Below are positions 21,234-32,355 of a stretch of DNA of 64,000 nt, piece by piece. Position numbers and translations under genes: made by a program. A model generated the notes under the pieces. The model had not been told where the DNA came from. It did no database searches and saw only the letters and a list, made by a program, of their open reading frames with translations. The stretch is taken from assembly GCF_000687475.1 (NCBI RefSeq), contig NC_057316.1, positions 3,782,001 to 3,846,000 on the forward strand, read 5' to 3'. The stretch is from Ustilaginoidea virens (lineage: Eukaryota; Ascomycota; Sordariomycetes; Hypocreales; Clavicipitaceae). Numbering within the stretch: the stretch's first letter is position 1; every line of letters begins with the position of its first letter.

Positions 21234-22730
21234 TGTCACGACGACGGAGTGCAGTCGGAGTGCAGTCCTGAATAGATGAGGACTTTTCTTTGTTCCTTTG
21301 AGAACAAAGGGGTTGATGGAAAATAGGGGGAAAGAAATGCTATGCAAGTATGTACCTGGACGAAAAAAGGGAGAGAGGGAGAGAAAAAGAGGGCTAAAAA
21401 AAAAAAAAAAAAAAAAAGGAAGGAAAATTCTCGGCGGGTCAAGGGACAACGCCTAGCCTTGTTTCGCCCGGACAGGTGCGATGGATTGAATGGCAAAGGA
21501 AGACTTGGATTGCTTTACCGATATGGCAATGCAACGCAGACGGTGATTCTAGCTGCCAGATCTCGGATTATAGATTTGCGGGGAGAGAAATACAGCCGCT
21601 GCAACTCCAGGTTGGAACAAAGCTCGCGTGGCCCCGGGGAGCGAGTTCGCAGCCAGCAGCAGACTAGAGGGTAAAGTCTGCGGCTTGTCGAGGAGCCTGC
21701 AGCGCATTCGGCCCTTCCAGAGCGGGCCTAACGCCGGGGGGGATGTTTCGGTGGTTGGCAAGTCTGGGGAAAGGGGGACAAGACTGAAAATTCTGGAAAG
21801 CAAGTATTTGCGTTGAACCGCGTTACGGGGCAATGTTTGTTCGCAGCCTTGAGTGAAGCCGTCGGTTTTGGTGAGGATAGGTGGTTGAAGAAAAAAAAAA
21901 AAGACAGATTCGGCGGTCAAGAGGCGATTGACTGAAGGAAGGATGAAGGGAAGGGCAGTTCACATGAGGAAGGAACAAGACACTGGAGCAGACCAGGAAA
22001 TTGGTGAGGGGTGGGGATGACGGGGTACAAGAACAAAAGTGAGCAGGCGCCAGCCAATGAGCCTACGAGAACTGGAGAGGCTGACGGGTGGAGCTGAACT
22101 GAAGAGTCAAGCAAGGCCAACGGGAAGGCAGCGGCGACGTGCTGCCTGCCGGTAATAGGCTGACAGGCTAGTACGAGTAGGTACTAGCCTATGGGACTAT
22201 AAGGAGGTGGGTTTGGAGGTATCCAAGGGTACCTGCAGGGATGCTGGTGCAACAGACCCACGATACCCGGTGTCTGGGACCCCTAGTAGGTGCCAAAGTT
22301 AGCAATGAGCGGGGTCAGCAAGGGTTAACTTGGCATGACTAGGATTTGGTAGGGTGGTGATGATGACGGACCTCATCCTGCCCCAATCATGCCTGAGCGT
22401 TGCTGACGTGCCTTTTCCCGGGTGCGCGACAGGAGGATGTGATGCGATGCTGCTGGAGACTGGCAACGTGAACGGGAAGTCGCTGCCGAGTATCCGTACG
22501 TACTCCGTACGGATACAGGCGAGGACTGACGGTGGTCAAACCGGGTATGATGGATGATGGCCATCACACCGCGTTGCACAGTGCGGTGAACAGTGCGCAG
22601 TTGCCCGTGCCGAACCTCCATTCCCACGCGGCGACGCCGAGAAGTGCCAACCAATAGCGGGCACAGGGGCTCTGGAGGCGGCTTCTCCGGGGTCAAACTG
22701 ACCAAGACGCTATGTAATTGACGCAACCCG

Positions 22731-22778
22731 TCTGGTCTGGTGTGGTCTGGTCTGGTGTGGTCTGGTCTGGTCTGGTCT
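22731..22778. repeat. TCTGG pentamer array
   Basis: Nearly fifty bases built of TCTGG and TGTGG units, i.e. repeated GTCTGGTCTGG. The word matches the arms of the inverted repeat at 18157-18191. Confidence 0.85.
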
Positions 22779-24711
22779 TCCCATGGCCTACCAGATGCGC
22801 GGGCTGCAAGCGCCCAAATTGTATTTGATACCAGCATTGGAGCCGCCGGGACTTGCATTGTATGTAACAAGGCTCCTTGTCTGCTTTTCAACCCCGTCCC
22901 CATCTTCCCCAGATTCTAGAAGGGTCAAAGCCAAAAGCATCGATAGCTCCGATTCCACGTCAGCGACCAGCCCGTGCGTGCATGTTCCTCGCAACCAAGG
23001 TCGAAAGCCGGCGGCGGTATCCGTGCGTCTGCGTCTGCGTCGACCGACCGAGCGCTGTGGAGCAGAGGCGCTTGAAACTGAACTGATGGATCTTTACTCC
23101 GTACCCTGTTGTTGCAGGTACATAGCATAGCGTCTGGTGGTCAGCGGAACCTGCCGAGTACCTACCTAAGGTTATGTATTGAGTTGGCTGTAGAAAGTAT
23201 GTAGCTGCGGCACAAGCACAATAGCAGCACAATGCAACCGGTTCAGTAGACTGACTGCATGCGCTGGCTGTCGCCCTGAAAACTAGGGCTGAATCAGATC
23301 CGTAACGCTTCTGCGCCGCCTGACAGTGGGCCCGTACAGAATCAGCATTCATCAGCAGGACTCCCCTCCGTATGCGAGTGTCGATGATGATGCTGTTGAT
23401 GCCCGCTGTTGATGCCCGCTCCTTCAACTATTGACATTCTACCCGGGTCCCGGCATCTCCACGGGTACTATTCTGTCTACATAGCACGGCGCTCTCCGTA
23501 CGAAGTTTGGACGGTTCTGGACCATGCTTGGAAACTTTGCATCTTACACATGTACCGGCAGATGGGATGGTTACGTCGACTTTACGGCACAGCACGGAGG
23601 ACGTGCTCCCTCCCCGTCCTGCGGAGTGCCTTGCGGCAAGAAATTAATAAGGGTCGTCGGGGAAGGCAGCGGACCCTAAACCGTCTTGGTTTAAACCGCG
23701 ATGCTCACAGCCACCAACGCCACAAAGGAAGATGACTCGGGGGGGCAAGGGGTCTCGCGCGATGCTTTCCGCGCCGCCTCGGCGGGCAACCAGACGCTAA
23801 CGGGATGCTGGGTTGGGTGGTCTGAGCACAGGTACTGTACGGTACCAGCAGCAAGCGCAGGTTGCTTAAATCCCACCAAAAAAAGAAAGGAAAAAAAAAA
23901 CCCAACAATCACGCCCATTGCAGCTGGTATAAATCTCTTTTAATTCTTCGCGACAAAGAAACCTCAACTCCCGTCGAGAGCTGGCTGGGTTCAATGTTGT
24001 TGCTTCGGATTGCGGAGCGCTCCGGCTCAAAATCGTGGAGGTGGCTGGGGCCCGCTAACCTGCAACTGCTAGCGTCAATCGCTGCCAACCATGAAAGGGG
24101 AAGAAAGAAAAGAAAAAAAAAAAAAAAAAAAAAAAGACTCGTCTCAGCCGCGACGAGTCATTTGACTCTTGACTCCCATCCCACAAAAGGACCAGACCAG
24201 CCTGCAGGGTTGGTTAATTAAAGCACCCGGACCCCCCTGCTCCACGCAATCCGTCGGGTATGGCATAGGGCCATCTTTTTGCGATGAAGAACTTGCAGCA
24301 CCAGCACCAGCACTAGCACTAGCACTAGCACTGGCTGGGGTCTGGCGCCAACTGGGTTACTCCAGTCAGTACATACCAGCGTCAATAGGTACCTAAGTTG
24401 AGATGTATGTATGTACCTGCCTCCCAGGCGCTACGGAGCAGTCCGGGGTCAGCCAGCCGCCCTCTGCAGGGAGCAAGCAGTCGGGTCGTGCGTGGGTACT
24501 GGTAGCTGCCGGGCCCCTCCGTGAAGCAAAGCATCACATCACGTGATCGAGCATGAGGTGCTTCCAGGCGTGTTCCGTACAGACCTGGGTATGTACATAT
24601 TCACTCACACGCTTCCCCATCTCCTAACCTTTCTGTTTTTATCCGCTCAGCTGTTTTTGATTCATTGAAAAAGGCTATGTAGCTGAAGCCACCAACTCTG
24701 GGCTCGCCGCA

Positions 24712-24752
24712 GTGACCGCAGTGACCACAGTGACCACAGTGACCGCAGCGAC
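24712..24752. repeat. 9-bp GTGACCACA / GTGACCGCA repeat
   Basis: About four tandem copies of a 9-mer, in non-coding sequence. Confidence 0.8.
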
Positions 24753-26669
24753 CACACCCTCATGTGATGATCAATTCAATTCACCGTCAGGGAAGACGAG
24801 GAAACAATGGAAGAAGAAGCGCGCAGCCAAGGGCAAGCCACCTGGCCTTCGGTCCGAAAAGGCCGCTGCCGCTTCCTGCGCGCTGGCCAAGGCTGTCCGT
24901 ATAATAACAATAACAACAATAATAATAATAATAATACAAATCAATGGTAAAAAAAAAAAAACGACACGTCGGGTCAGACGAATTCATCTGTCTATAGAGT
25001 GCTTTTCGTCTGGTACCAGACTCTAACTGACCATGTCCATGAATGCTGCCCACCCCCGACTTTGAAACCGCGCAAAGCACAGACGCGCACGGCTGACAGG
25101 AAGAAGGCAACGGGCGGGAAAAAAAGCCAAGAGGAATCAATCATTGGTGGGCAATGCGGGAAGGCGCGCCTGCCAACTGCCCACTGCCCACTGCCAACTG
25201 CCCGAACACTGCGGACTCCGGAGTAAGGCGTATCCGGTAGGCATGGCCCATGGGTCGATACACGTACATAAGGAGTACGTACCCATGGACCAGCTTCATC
25301 TGCCGGCTTCTAGGCTCGCGGAATTCGTGCTTGGCTCCAGAGCTCAAACCATCCGTTGGGATTCTACCCTACCCCAGACGACAACTGATGGTTGATCAAT
25401 CATCAGAGCATGCCATGCATTCAACCTGAAAGCCGGGTTTAGGGGCCAGCCCTCTCCTATGACGTCATCTTCAATACTTTGTCGTGCCAACCGCGCGGGC
25501 AAGGCTTCTTCTGCTTCTCCGCCTCTTCCGTCCGCAACTCGGCTATTCGGTTGCGTCTTGATACACAATCGAGCAAGCTGTCAGCGGCCACGGAGTTCCC
25601 AAGTCGTCTGATCGGCTTTTCATGTTGCCCATACATACGATACGTCCGAGTACAGGGAGCGGAGGGTATACCATGGACTTCTTGCCGCATCATGCCTCCG
25701 CAGCAGCTCCGTCGTTTGCTCGCTGGCACCGACGAGCCAGCCCGTCTTCCCCAACTGGATGCTGGGTCTGCCGTGGCGTCGTCGGACATTTTACGCACCC
25801 CTGCTTTTCGTTTTGCATCTCGGCGGTCCGGGAAGCCTCTTCGAAGCACCGTTTGGTGGGTACGAAGGAGCTATCAAAGTGGAATTTGTCTCAAACGGGG
25901 ACCTACCAAGCCGCGACGATGAGCTGTGCAGGTGACAGGTGACAGGTGGTAGGCCACGCCGGGACTTTTACTTTTCTGCGGACGTGGACCGAGGCAAGCC
26001 TCCAAAGGGTGCGGAGTATTCTGGAGAACAGCGTTTCCTCGCTCCGCTCCGTAAACAAGAGTGCAGGTTGGGAATACGGCCTCAGCTCCCCAACTACTGG
26101 ACAAGAAAAACACGCCAGCTTTGCGCGGACATTGCCCCAGTGAGCCAAGCTGACGGAGGATTTCTTCCCACGGCTAGATAAATCGGTTGTTGGCGTCTCG
26201 GCTCGGACTGATATTGGTCGCAATATTGACAAGTCAGTTTTTTTTTTTTTTTTTAAAAGAAAAAAGAGGGAATTAAAGCCAGCTATGGCCTGGTTATGCG
26301 ACATGAGCCCTGTACAGAGCAAGGACTTAAGAATCCTGCTCTTCATTCATCATTCTCGGAGCAACTTTTACCCTTCCTTGCGCAGTCTGGTGAATATGAG
26401 TAACCTGCCGCGACTCTTTTGGAGACCTTGGCCACAAAAAAAAAAAAAGAAAAAAAGAAAAAAGAGGGAAAAAATAAGATGACGTAAAGCAGGAAACAGC
26501 CTTGTAAATACAGGCAATGTGACATACTTCTGGGCGGGCTCACGTAAGAGCATCCCGTCCCAGCTCCCCCGCCTGTATCTCAGTTCGCAACTTGACGTGT
26601 TTCATCGCGCAGACAAGTCTTTCCACCCCGAGCCGGCGATCGACCCTGTTCCACGCTCCGGTCCTCCGG

Positions 26670-28253
26670 TCAATCATTGTCGTCCAACGGAAACGCGGCA
26701 GATCCCATCGAGTACTTGGGAACATGATACTTGGGCATGGGATGTAGAGCATAGAGACGATTTCGACCTCCCCCCTCGTTTCCGTAGGCCCGCTGCCAGA
26801 GCGACACCATGGCTCGCGGAACCGGCCATCCGTAGTCGCTGTTCCGCAACCACAGACGAACTAGGTGCCGCGACGTGGACTCGTCGTCGTCGTACGCCTC
26901 CCGGCGGTGAAGAACAGCCCAGTTGTTTATGAAGAGAATGTCTCCGGGCTCCAGGCTCAGCTTGAGTTCCGTGGCTGCCGCGGCCTCGGCCACTTTTCGG
27001 AGCGTGTGCTCTTGGGCATGAGTAAGTGGAGGAGCGCTGGATTCGCGACAAGCCGGATGAGGACCGAAGCGCTTGGGGTCCATGCTGATCATCAGGCGAT
27101 CCTGGTGCATGGCCATGACTGGAGCGAGGTAATAGCGGGTTTCTTTGCCGGAACTAGTGGCCAAGTCGTGAGAAAATGTCACTCTGGGCTTTGCATGCTC
27201 ATATTTTCATTCCATTATTTCTTGTGCCGCAAAAAAGTGTAGCAAGCTACAAGCATGATCTGGGGGGTGGGGAAGAGAATGACGGGAAACAGAAAGAAAA
27301 GGGGACGGGCAAACTCGCGTTTGAACGGGCCAATTGGGCTCAAATAGTGTTTTGATAACTTCCGGATCCTCTCTCTGCAGATGGTTAAAGAGGGATGAGA
27401 CCGAGCTTAAACAGGTACATCCTCCGTTGCGAGCGCCATGGCGCACTTGAAGAGCTAGAATGTCGCAGCCCATGTCGGTGTGAAACGGCTCGTGAGTAAC
27501 CAACAGTCAGCCTATCGAGCGGAACGGCCACAGGATTCAAACGCTGCTTCGGAAAACCAACCAGAGCCATGTTGGAGTGCACGACATGTCGCTGATTCAT
27601 CGGCACATCCCAAGTTTTGCAGCTGGTGATGTGTGCTAGGGAGAGTGAGTGGCATGTCAGCCTCTTTCACCGCAAAGATCCCAGCCGTGCCGCAAGGAAA
27701 GGGAGAGGCAGGGGTTTGGGGGTCTTTTCTCTACTCAAGACATTTCCTTTTCCGTCTTGGACGCCGCGCTTGTCGCCAATGTAAGACGCAATACCGAGAT
27801 ATATGACGACGCCGTCCTCGATGGAATACCGGGATAATTCCATTCCATGGACCACGAAGAAGCCGATGTCGTTGTGAAGTGACCGAGTGTAGTCCTTGAG
27901 CACTCTGGACAAGTTTGGCAAAGGGAAGTTGGAGGTGCTGACAGCATCGCCATCGAGCCCCAAAGCTGGAGAAGATGATGTCTTGTTCAGTCGTACGCCC
28001 AGCGGAGACACGTCGGGCATGAAACCTACATACACTTAAACACTCGGAGGGCTCTCTCTATCTCACAGATATCTGCAGCCGTCAAATAAAGTGTATACGA
28101 ATTACCACGTTCAAACCCAGACCCGGTCCAGGGAGTTGGTCTCGACACCGTCTTGGGGATCTGGAATTTGTTGACTTGCTTGGCAACGTGAGGAGAGTGT
28201 CTCGCCTTCTTTGATTCTATCGGTGTTGCAGATGTGCATACCGGCTGAGCCAT
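26670..28253 (-). CDS. TauD/TfdA-family Fe(II)/2-oxoglutarate dioxygenase
   Basis: Enzymes of this family hydroxylate small substrates such as taurine, gamma-butyrobetaine or sulfonates; the substrate here cannot be told. Exons 28034-28253, 27735-27965, 27562-27635, 27315-27488 and 26670-27197 give about 408 residues. Iron ligands are visible as His-x-Asp in PFHTDMGCD and the distal His in NWAVLHRRE, with the 2-oxoglutarate Arg in SRHLVRLWLR. LGLDGD, IYLGIASYIGDKRG and CDILALQV blocks match the fungal subfamily. The first three introns are clear and in phase; the fourth (27198-27314) is tentative, because several in-frame acceptors (GAG|CAT or AAG|CCC) fit and no CTGAC branch site is seen. 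The gene stands alone between gene-poor blocks. Confidence 0.87.
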
Positions 28254-30615
28254 TTCTTGTCCTGGAAAAGGATCGAGGTCAAGACAAAGATGCGATGCCG
28301 CATATAATATGGCACTCGGTCAGCAGTATCGACAGTACTTTGTGCAGCACTGGCTTGTTGCTTACAACTCGTTGTCTTCTTTTTCCTGTGCCGATCTCTC
28401 ATGAAGGTGTTCGGATTTGAGCAATGAATACGCGGAAAGAAGCGCGGGGACAAGATTGCGCCGGCAATATATATAGACAGATAAGATGGGAAAAATTAAT
28501 CGAGTCACAGAACAAGGCGATCGCCGGTGGAGATGCCTCAAGTTCTTGAACGATTCTGGTACGGATCATCTCTAAACCCTGTCGTTCTACTGAATTGGCT
28601 TCCAGAAAACAATCAACTGATGATTTCTGCAACGAACCCGATGCGTAGGCACGACGGGCGTCTACACGCGACAAAAAACGCAGGGAATCATGATGTACGT
28701 TTGGCCTGATTAGGGGTCATTCAGTGGTCCTCGGAAACGCCTGCAGAAAGGGCGAGTGCTTGATCGAGAAGCCACTGGCTACATACATGACATGGGTGGG
28801 GAGCGGACGCTGCTCGGGTACGGAGTACGGCGAAACAGATCTGTCCAGCGAGTATTAGGACCAAAATCATGTGTCGGGTGGCAGGGAGGCTTGTTTACTA
28901 CTTGTTCATCTTATGACGGGCATTGCCATGCAACCTGTTGGCGAGGCGAATGAACACGGAAGACGAAGCAAGAACCGGCATTCGATTTCCGATATCCTTG
29001 TTTTTTGATGCCGGCTTGTGAGGCAGATTCGGCGGATAGAACGCTTCAGAATGCCTGGCGCGGTGGCACCCACCCTTCATATCCAGAAAGCCTCCCCTTC
29101 CAGCTTTTCCTCGTGGAATTGAAAGGGAGGTGGGGGAGTGAGGGGGAATGGGGGGTTGACTTGATATAAAAAGGATCAAGTGCAGGACTCGAAGCCCTCA
29201 TGGTGGCTGCAAAAGTCTGAATGAAGTTCTGGCAGATTTGCCGGATGGAAGCACCAAGGCTTACATCCCTTCCGGGGCTCAAAAGGTCCCTCAAGCAGCA
29301 ACGAGGCCTGCGACTTGTCCCGCAGCTTGCATTTGAAACTTGCGATGGCCTCATGGGCAAGCAAACAAGATAGAACTGGGCCAAACCCTGCTGGGAGCTT
29401 ACCGATACAAGTAGCGAAGCCGCTTCATTCCTTTGCACGGTACCTCAGGTAGGTACCTGCCATGACTGGATAGGGACGTTTGGTCCGTGAGAGCCAAGTT
29501 CTCCACGCCTGGTGACTCCTGGTGGAAGATTGTGGGTGCCGTCGGCCTATCCAAGAAGAATAATGGGCTGAGAAGGAGCAAAATTTGCTTCGTTGACTGG
29601 TTTTTGCCGAATCTCGGCTCCCCATTTTTGTTGGCAAAGAGCAAGCTGCAATTTTCATGCAACGACGTTACGACGGTTCGAGCCAAGGACGAAAAGAGAA
29701 AGAAGGAGAAAAGAATCCACGGCATCCATATCTCGAAGCTCCCACTTTCCACTCTCCTTTTTCTTCCGTTCCAAGCGTGAGCTTAACGAGGTCGAATCGT
29801 GTGCTGTCGTTTTGCTCGTGGAATCGCGGGGCTGCGCAGAACCGGACGTCAAGGACCGTATGGAGTAGACAGGCAATGTTGCACGGGAACCGTGGGCTTG
29901 TTCATTTGGAAAGGCAAATGCAATGGCATTGGAATATTGGGATGGCAGGGTTTGGATAGTCGGCCGGTGTGGTTTATGTGGTTCCAGTTCCGCGCCACAA
30001 ATGTTAAACTGATGAAACGGCAACTGCGGAAAATGACGGACCAATGAAGGAATGTCCACCCAGCAGAAGCGGCTGAGTGGCTTGGAAGCTGCAGCTGCGG
30101 CAAGTGGCAGGCAGTGCATCTCCAGCAGGGGAGGGGGGGAAAGGGAAAGAAGAAGAAAAGCAAAGAAATTAAAATAAACAATTCGAAACGGAAAAAAAAA
30201 AGGAAAAAAAAAGAAAAAGGCAAAAGAATGGGATTAGAAAGCGGAATAGACACACACACAGGCACCAAGCCCAACCCGTTCTGTAGCGAAGTTAGGCCCA
30301 ATGCCGATTACGGACTAAACGTCAGCCTAACTTCTCAGCTGCCAACACTTTTAGCAGGGCCTTTTGCTCCCCTCGCCAAGTACGAAGAGAAGCTCGGGTG
30401 AAAAATCGACAAATCGACAAATCAACCCAGTCTTTATCCTTGTTATGTGCGACGGACCTACAGACTCCGGAGTAAGGCTCCTCACCTCCATCCGCAAACT
30501 ACGACCATCTTGTCTACGGAGTTGTACCTACACGCGCCAACTGATTCTGCCGACCGCGTTACCCTTCGCCATCAACAGCCACCGAGAGGTCTATGCGGAG
30601 TAAGCATGTTTGCTA

Positions 30616-30683
30616 TGTCTCATCAGAGCTGACATGCGGGTGGCTGCCACCAGGAACCAGCTTGACGCACCATGCATGGTAGG
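30616..30683. repeat. Dispersed diverged sequence, copy B
   Basis: Matches copy A (13797-13866) from GTCTCAT through GGTGGCTG, CACC, GGAACCAGC and CGCACC to GGTAGG. Where they differ the change is usually C to T or G to A, e.g. CCGGGAACC versus CCAGGAACC and GCCCGGCGC versus GCTTGACGC. Confidence 0.6.
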
Positions 30684-32111
30684 TTTTTTTCCTCGGCTGC
30701 TTGTTGATGCTCGAAGGCTCTGTCCGAACCTTGCGTCGATCAGCTGCAACGGGTCGAGAGGCATTGGAGGGAGTGCTTGGGTCTTGGGATGTTTGGGATG
30801 GGAAAAGGGCGGGTCCCAGCATTCCCACAAATGACAGCTTCATTCCCGTCCAGAAACACGGACCACAAAGTTGTGCGTACACGTACAAGGCAAGGCGAGG
30901 ACTCGAGGAGTTGGGTTCAAGCTGACCGCATGGCCTGCCTGTGCCGTGTGCTATATGCTGTGCAACTGCTTGTGCAGTGAAGCAAAGAGCACAACCAGAC
31001 ATGTTGTCAAAAGCTGCCCTGTCAACGCCGTATTACACGCATCGGTTCATGTACGCCAGACATGCATGGAAAGGAAACCGGCACGGAACGCAAGAGCCGC
31101 AAGAGCATCACGAGCAGGCCGTCGGTCCGAACGACCAGGATTGGTGTTTCTGACCAGCGGAAAGTCGAGTGCTGGATGCCAAGCTGCACAGGTTTCGTGA
31201 GAGAATATTGGATCAACGAGGCGCAAGCCATGCTGCTGTATCACCTCACACCACGTCGGGGGACGGTGATTCGTGTGATTCTTATGATTCCTCTGAGTTC
31301 TCTCTTTGGCTCCCTTCCCTCCGGGGACTCAGCTTGGCCCTCCCTCGTTCCTTGCCCCATCTTGACCCCTCTCGAAAATTCCCCCTGTTCTGCTCTGCTC
31401 CTCCTTCGACAAGATCCAAGCCCTTCAGCATCGTCACAATATAATCGAGCCAGATTTTGTATACGACAGCATCAGCATCCCCCGGACTAGACGCTCCTCT
31501 CGGGCCCGCTCCGTACAATCGCTCAGTACACCAGCAAGGATCCGTCAACGACCCCCCGTGTGACACACCTGTATGGGAACCCAGCTAACCAACGACCTGT
31601 AAACAATACACTATTGCCGCCATGGACACAATCACGTTTCCATCGGACCATAGCAACACGGTAGGTGACAAGTTTAGTCTTCACCCGGTCTCCGTACCCT
31701 CCTGCTCTGGACCGATTCTTTTCACCGTTTCCCCCATCGTGTAGTCGTCTTGGCCAAGGGCTTTGCAAGTCCCTGGCATACGGACAGTGTCGGCTTATCA
31801 ATGTCATTCCGCTATTTTGAATACCCACCTTTGTTGAAGGACACGGGTAAAAGGGTCAGCAGCCCACATAGACCAATGACTAGGAGAATAGGACTTTTAC
31901 CCCACGGGCCCTCCCAGAGAGCGGGAAGAGCTCCGGACCTGGACTCACATTGTCCAGTATCACACCGGTTTCGACAGTCGTCTTGCTTCCCCTTGGGGCT
32001 CAATCGGGGTCTTGGGGAGCTGGTTCGCATGAGCTTGGCAGGGGGTCGACCACCTCTTCAACCGGGAGTCCAACCTTTGTTTTAATTCATTTTTTCTTCT
32101 TCTTGTTTTCA

Positions 32112-32134
32112 CCCCCCCCCCCCCCCCCCCCCCC
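32112..32134 (+). repeat. Poly-C run of about 23 bases
   Basis: A C homopolymer followed by CTTCCCCTACCAG, which would act as a polypyrimidine tract before a candidate acceptor at 32146. Such runs are also prone to sequencing error. Confidence 0.85.
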
Positions 32135-32355
32135 TTCCCCTACCAGATTCCCTCTAGCATCACTTGGCTTTTCCGGCAACTCATTCAGTCACATGGTGAT
32201 GAAAAGCCAAAGGTCTATGCTGACTGGTCTTTCCTCAACCGAAGCAAGGACCGAAACGCAAAAGAACGAACGATGAGTCCTCACTGTCACGCAGAACCTC
32301 CGGTTGGCCTTTGTGCCCTTCGCGGCAGCCTCTTGATGTAGATCGGGCCCAGACC

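Larger units (their letters stand above)
21234..26669. other. 5.4-kb gene-poor block
   Basis: No gene is supported. Open frames are short and unstructured. Contents: long A run (21396-21417) in the probable 5' leader of the Zn2Cys6 gene; TACTCCGTA motifs (22501, 23095); a TCTGG/TGTGG pentamer array (22731-22778); CACTAG hexamer repeat (24300-24333); GTGACCACA repeats (24712-24750); AAT repeat (24903-24936); CTGCC/CACTGCC repeats (25169-25201); A runs at 24114-24135 and 26438-26462. A minus-strand frame 25457-25789 beginning MSDDATADPASS is the least unlikely gene but has no support beyond openness. Confidence 0.55.
28254..32355. other. 4.1-kb gene-poor block, with probable 5' exons of the next gene at its end
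   Basis: Between 28254 and 31600 no gene is supported. Contents: TACGGAGTA (28819-28827), GGTACC cluster (29439-29460), CTCCGGAGTAAGGC (30466-30479), dispersed repeat copy B (30616-30683), A-rich stretch (30140-30240). From 31622 the sequence probably belongs to the following plus-strand gene: an ATG in a GCCGCCATGG context, a donor at 31661, and after a 23-base C run (32112-32134) a CAG acceptor opening a protein-like frame at 32147. Confidence 0.55.

Noticed and set aside
25457..25789. Minus-strand frame beginning MSDDATADPASS
   Set aside because: Could be a small gene with an intron (a GTATAC donor and CTGACAG acceptor exist), but both strands are open here and neither gives a recognisable protein.
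29046..30119. Minus-strand frames of 130 and 154 codons
   Set aside because: No ordered domain, no splice logic, and they read through A/T-rich low-complexity sequence.
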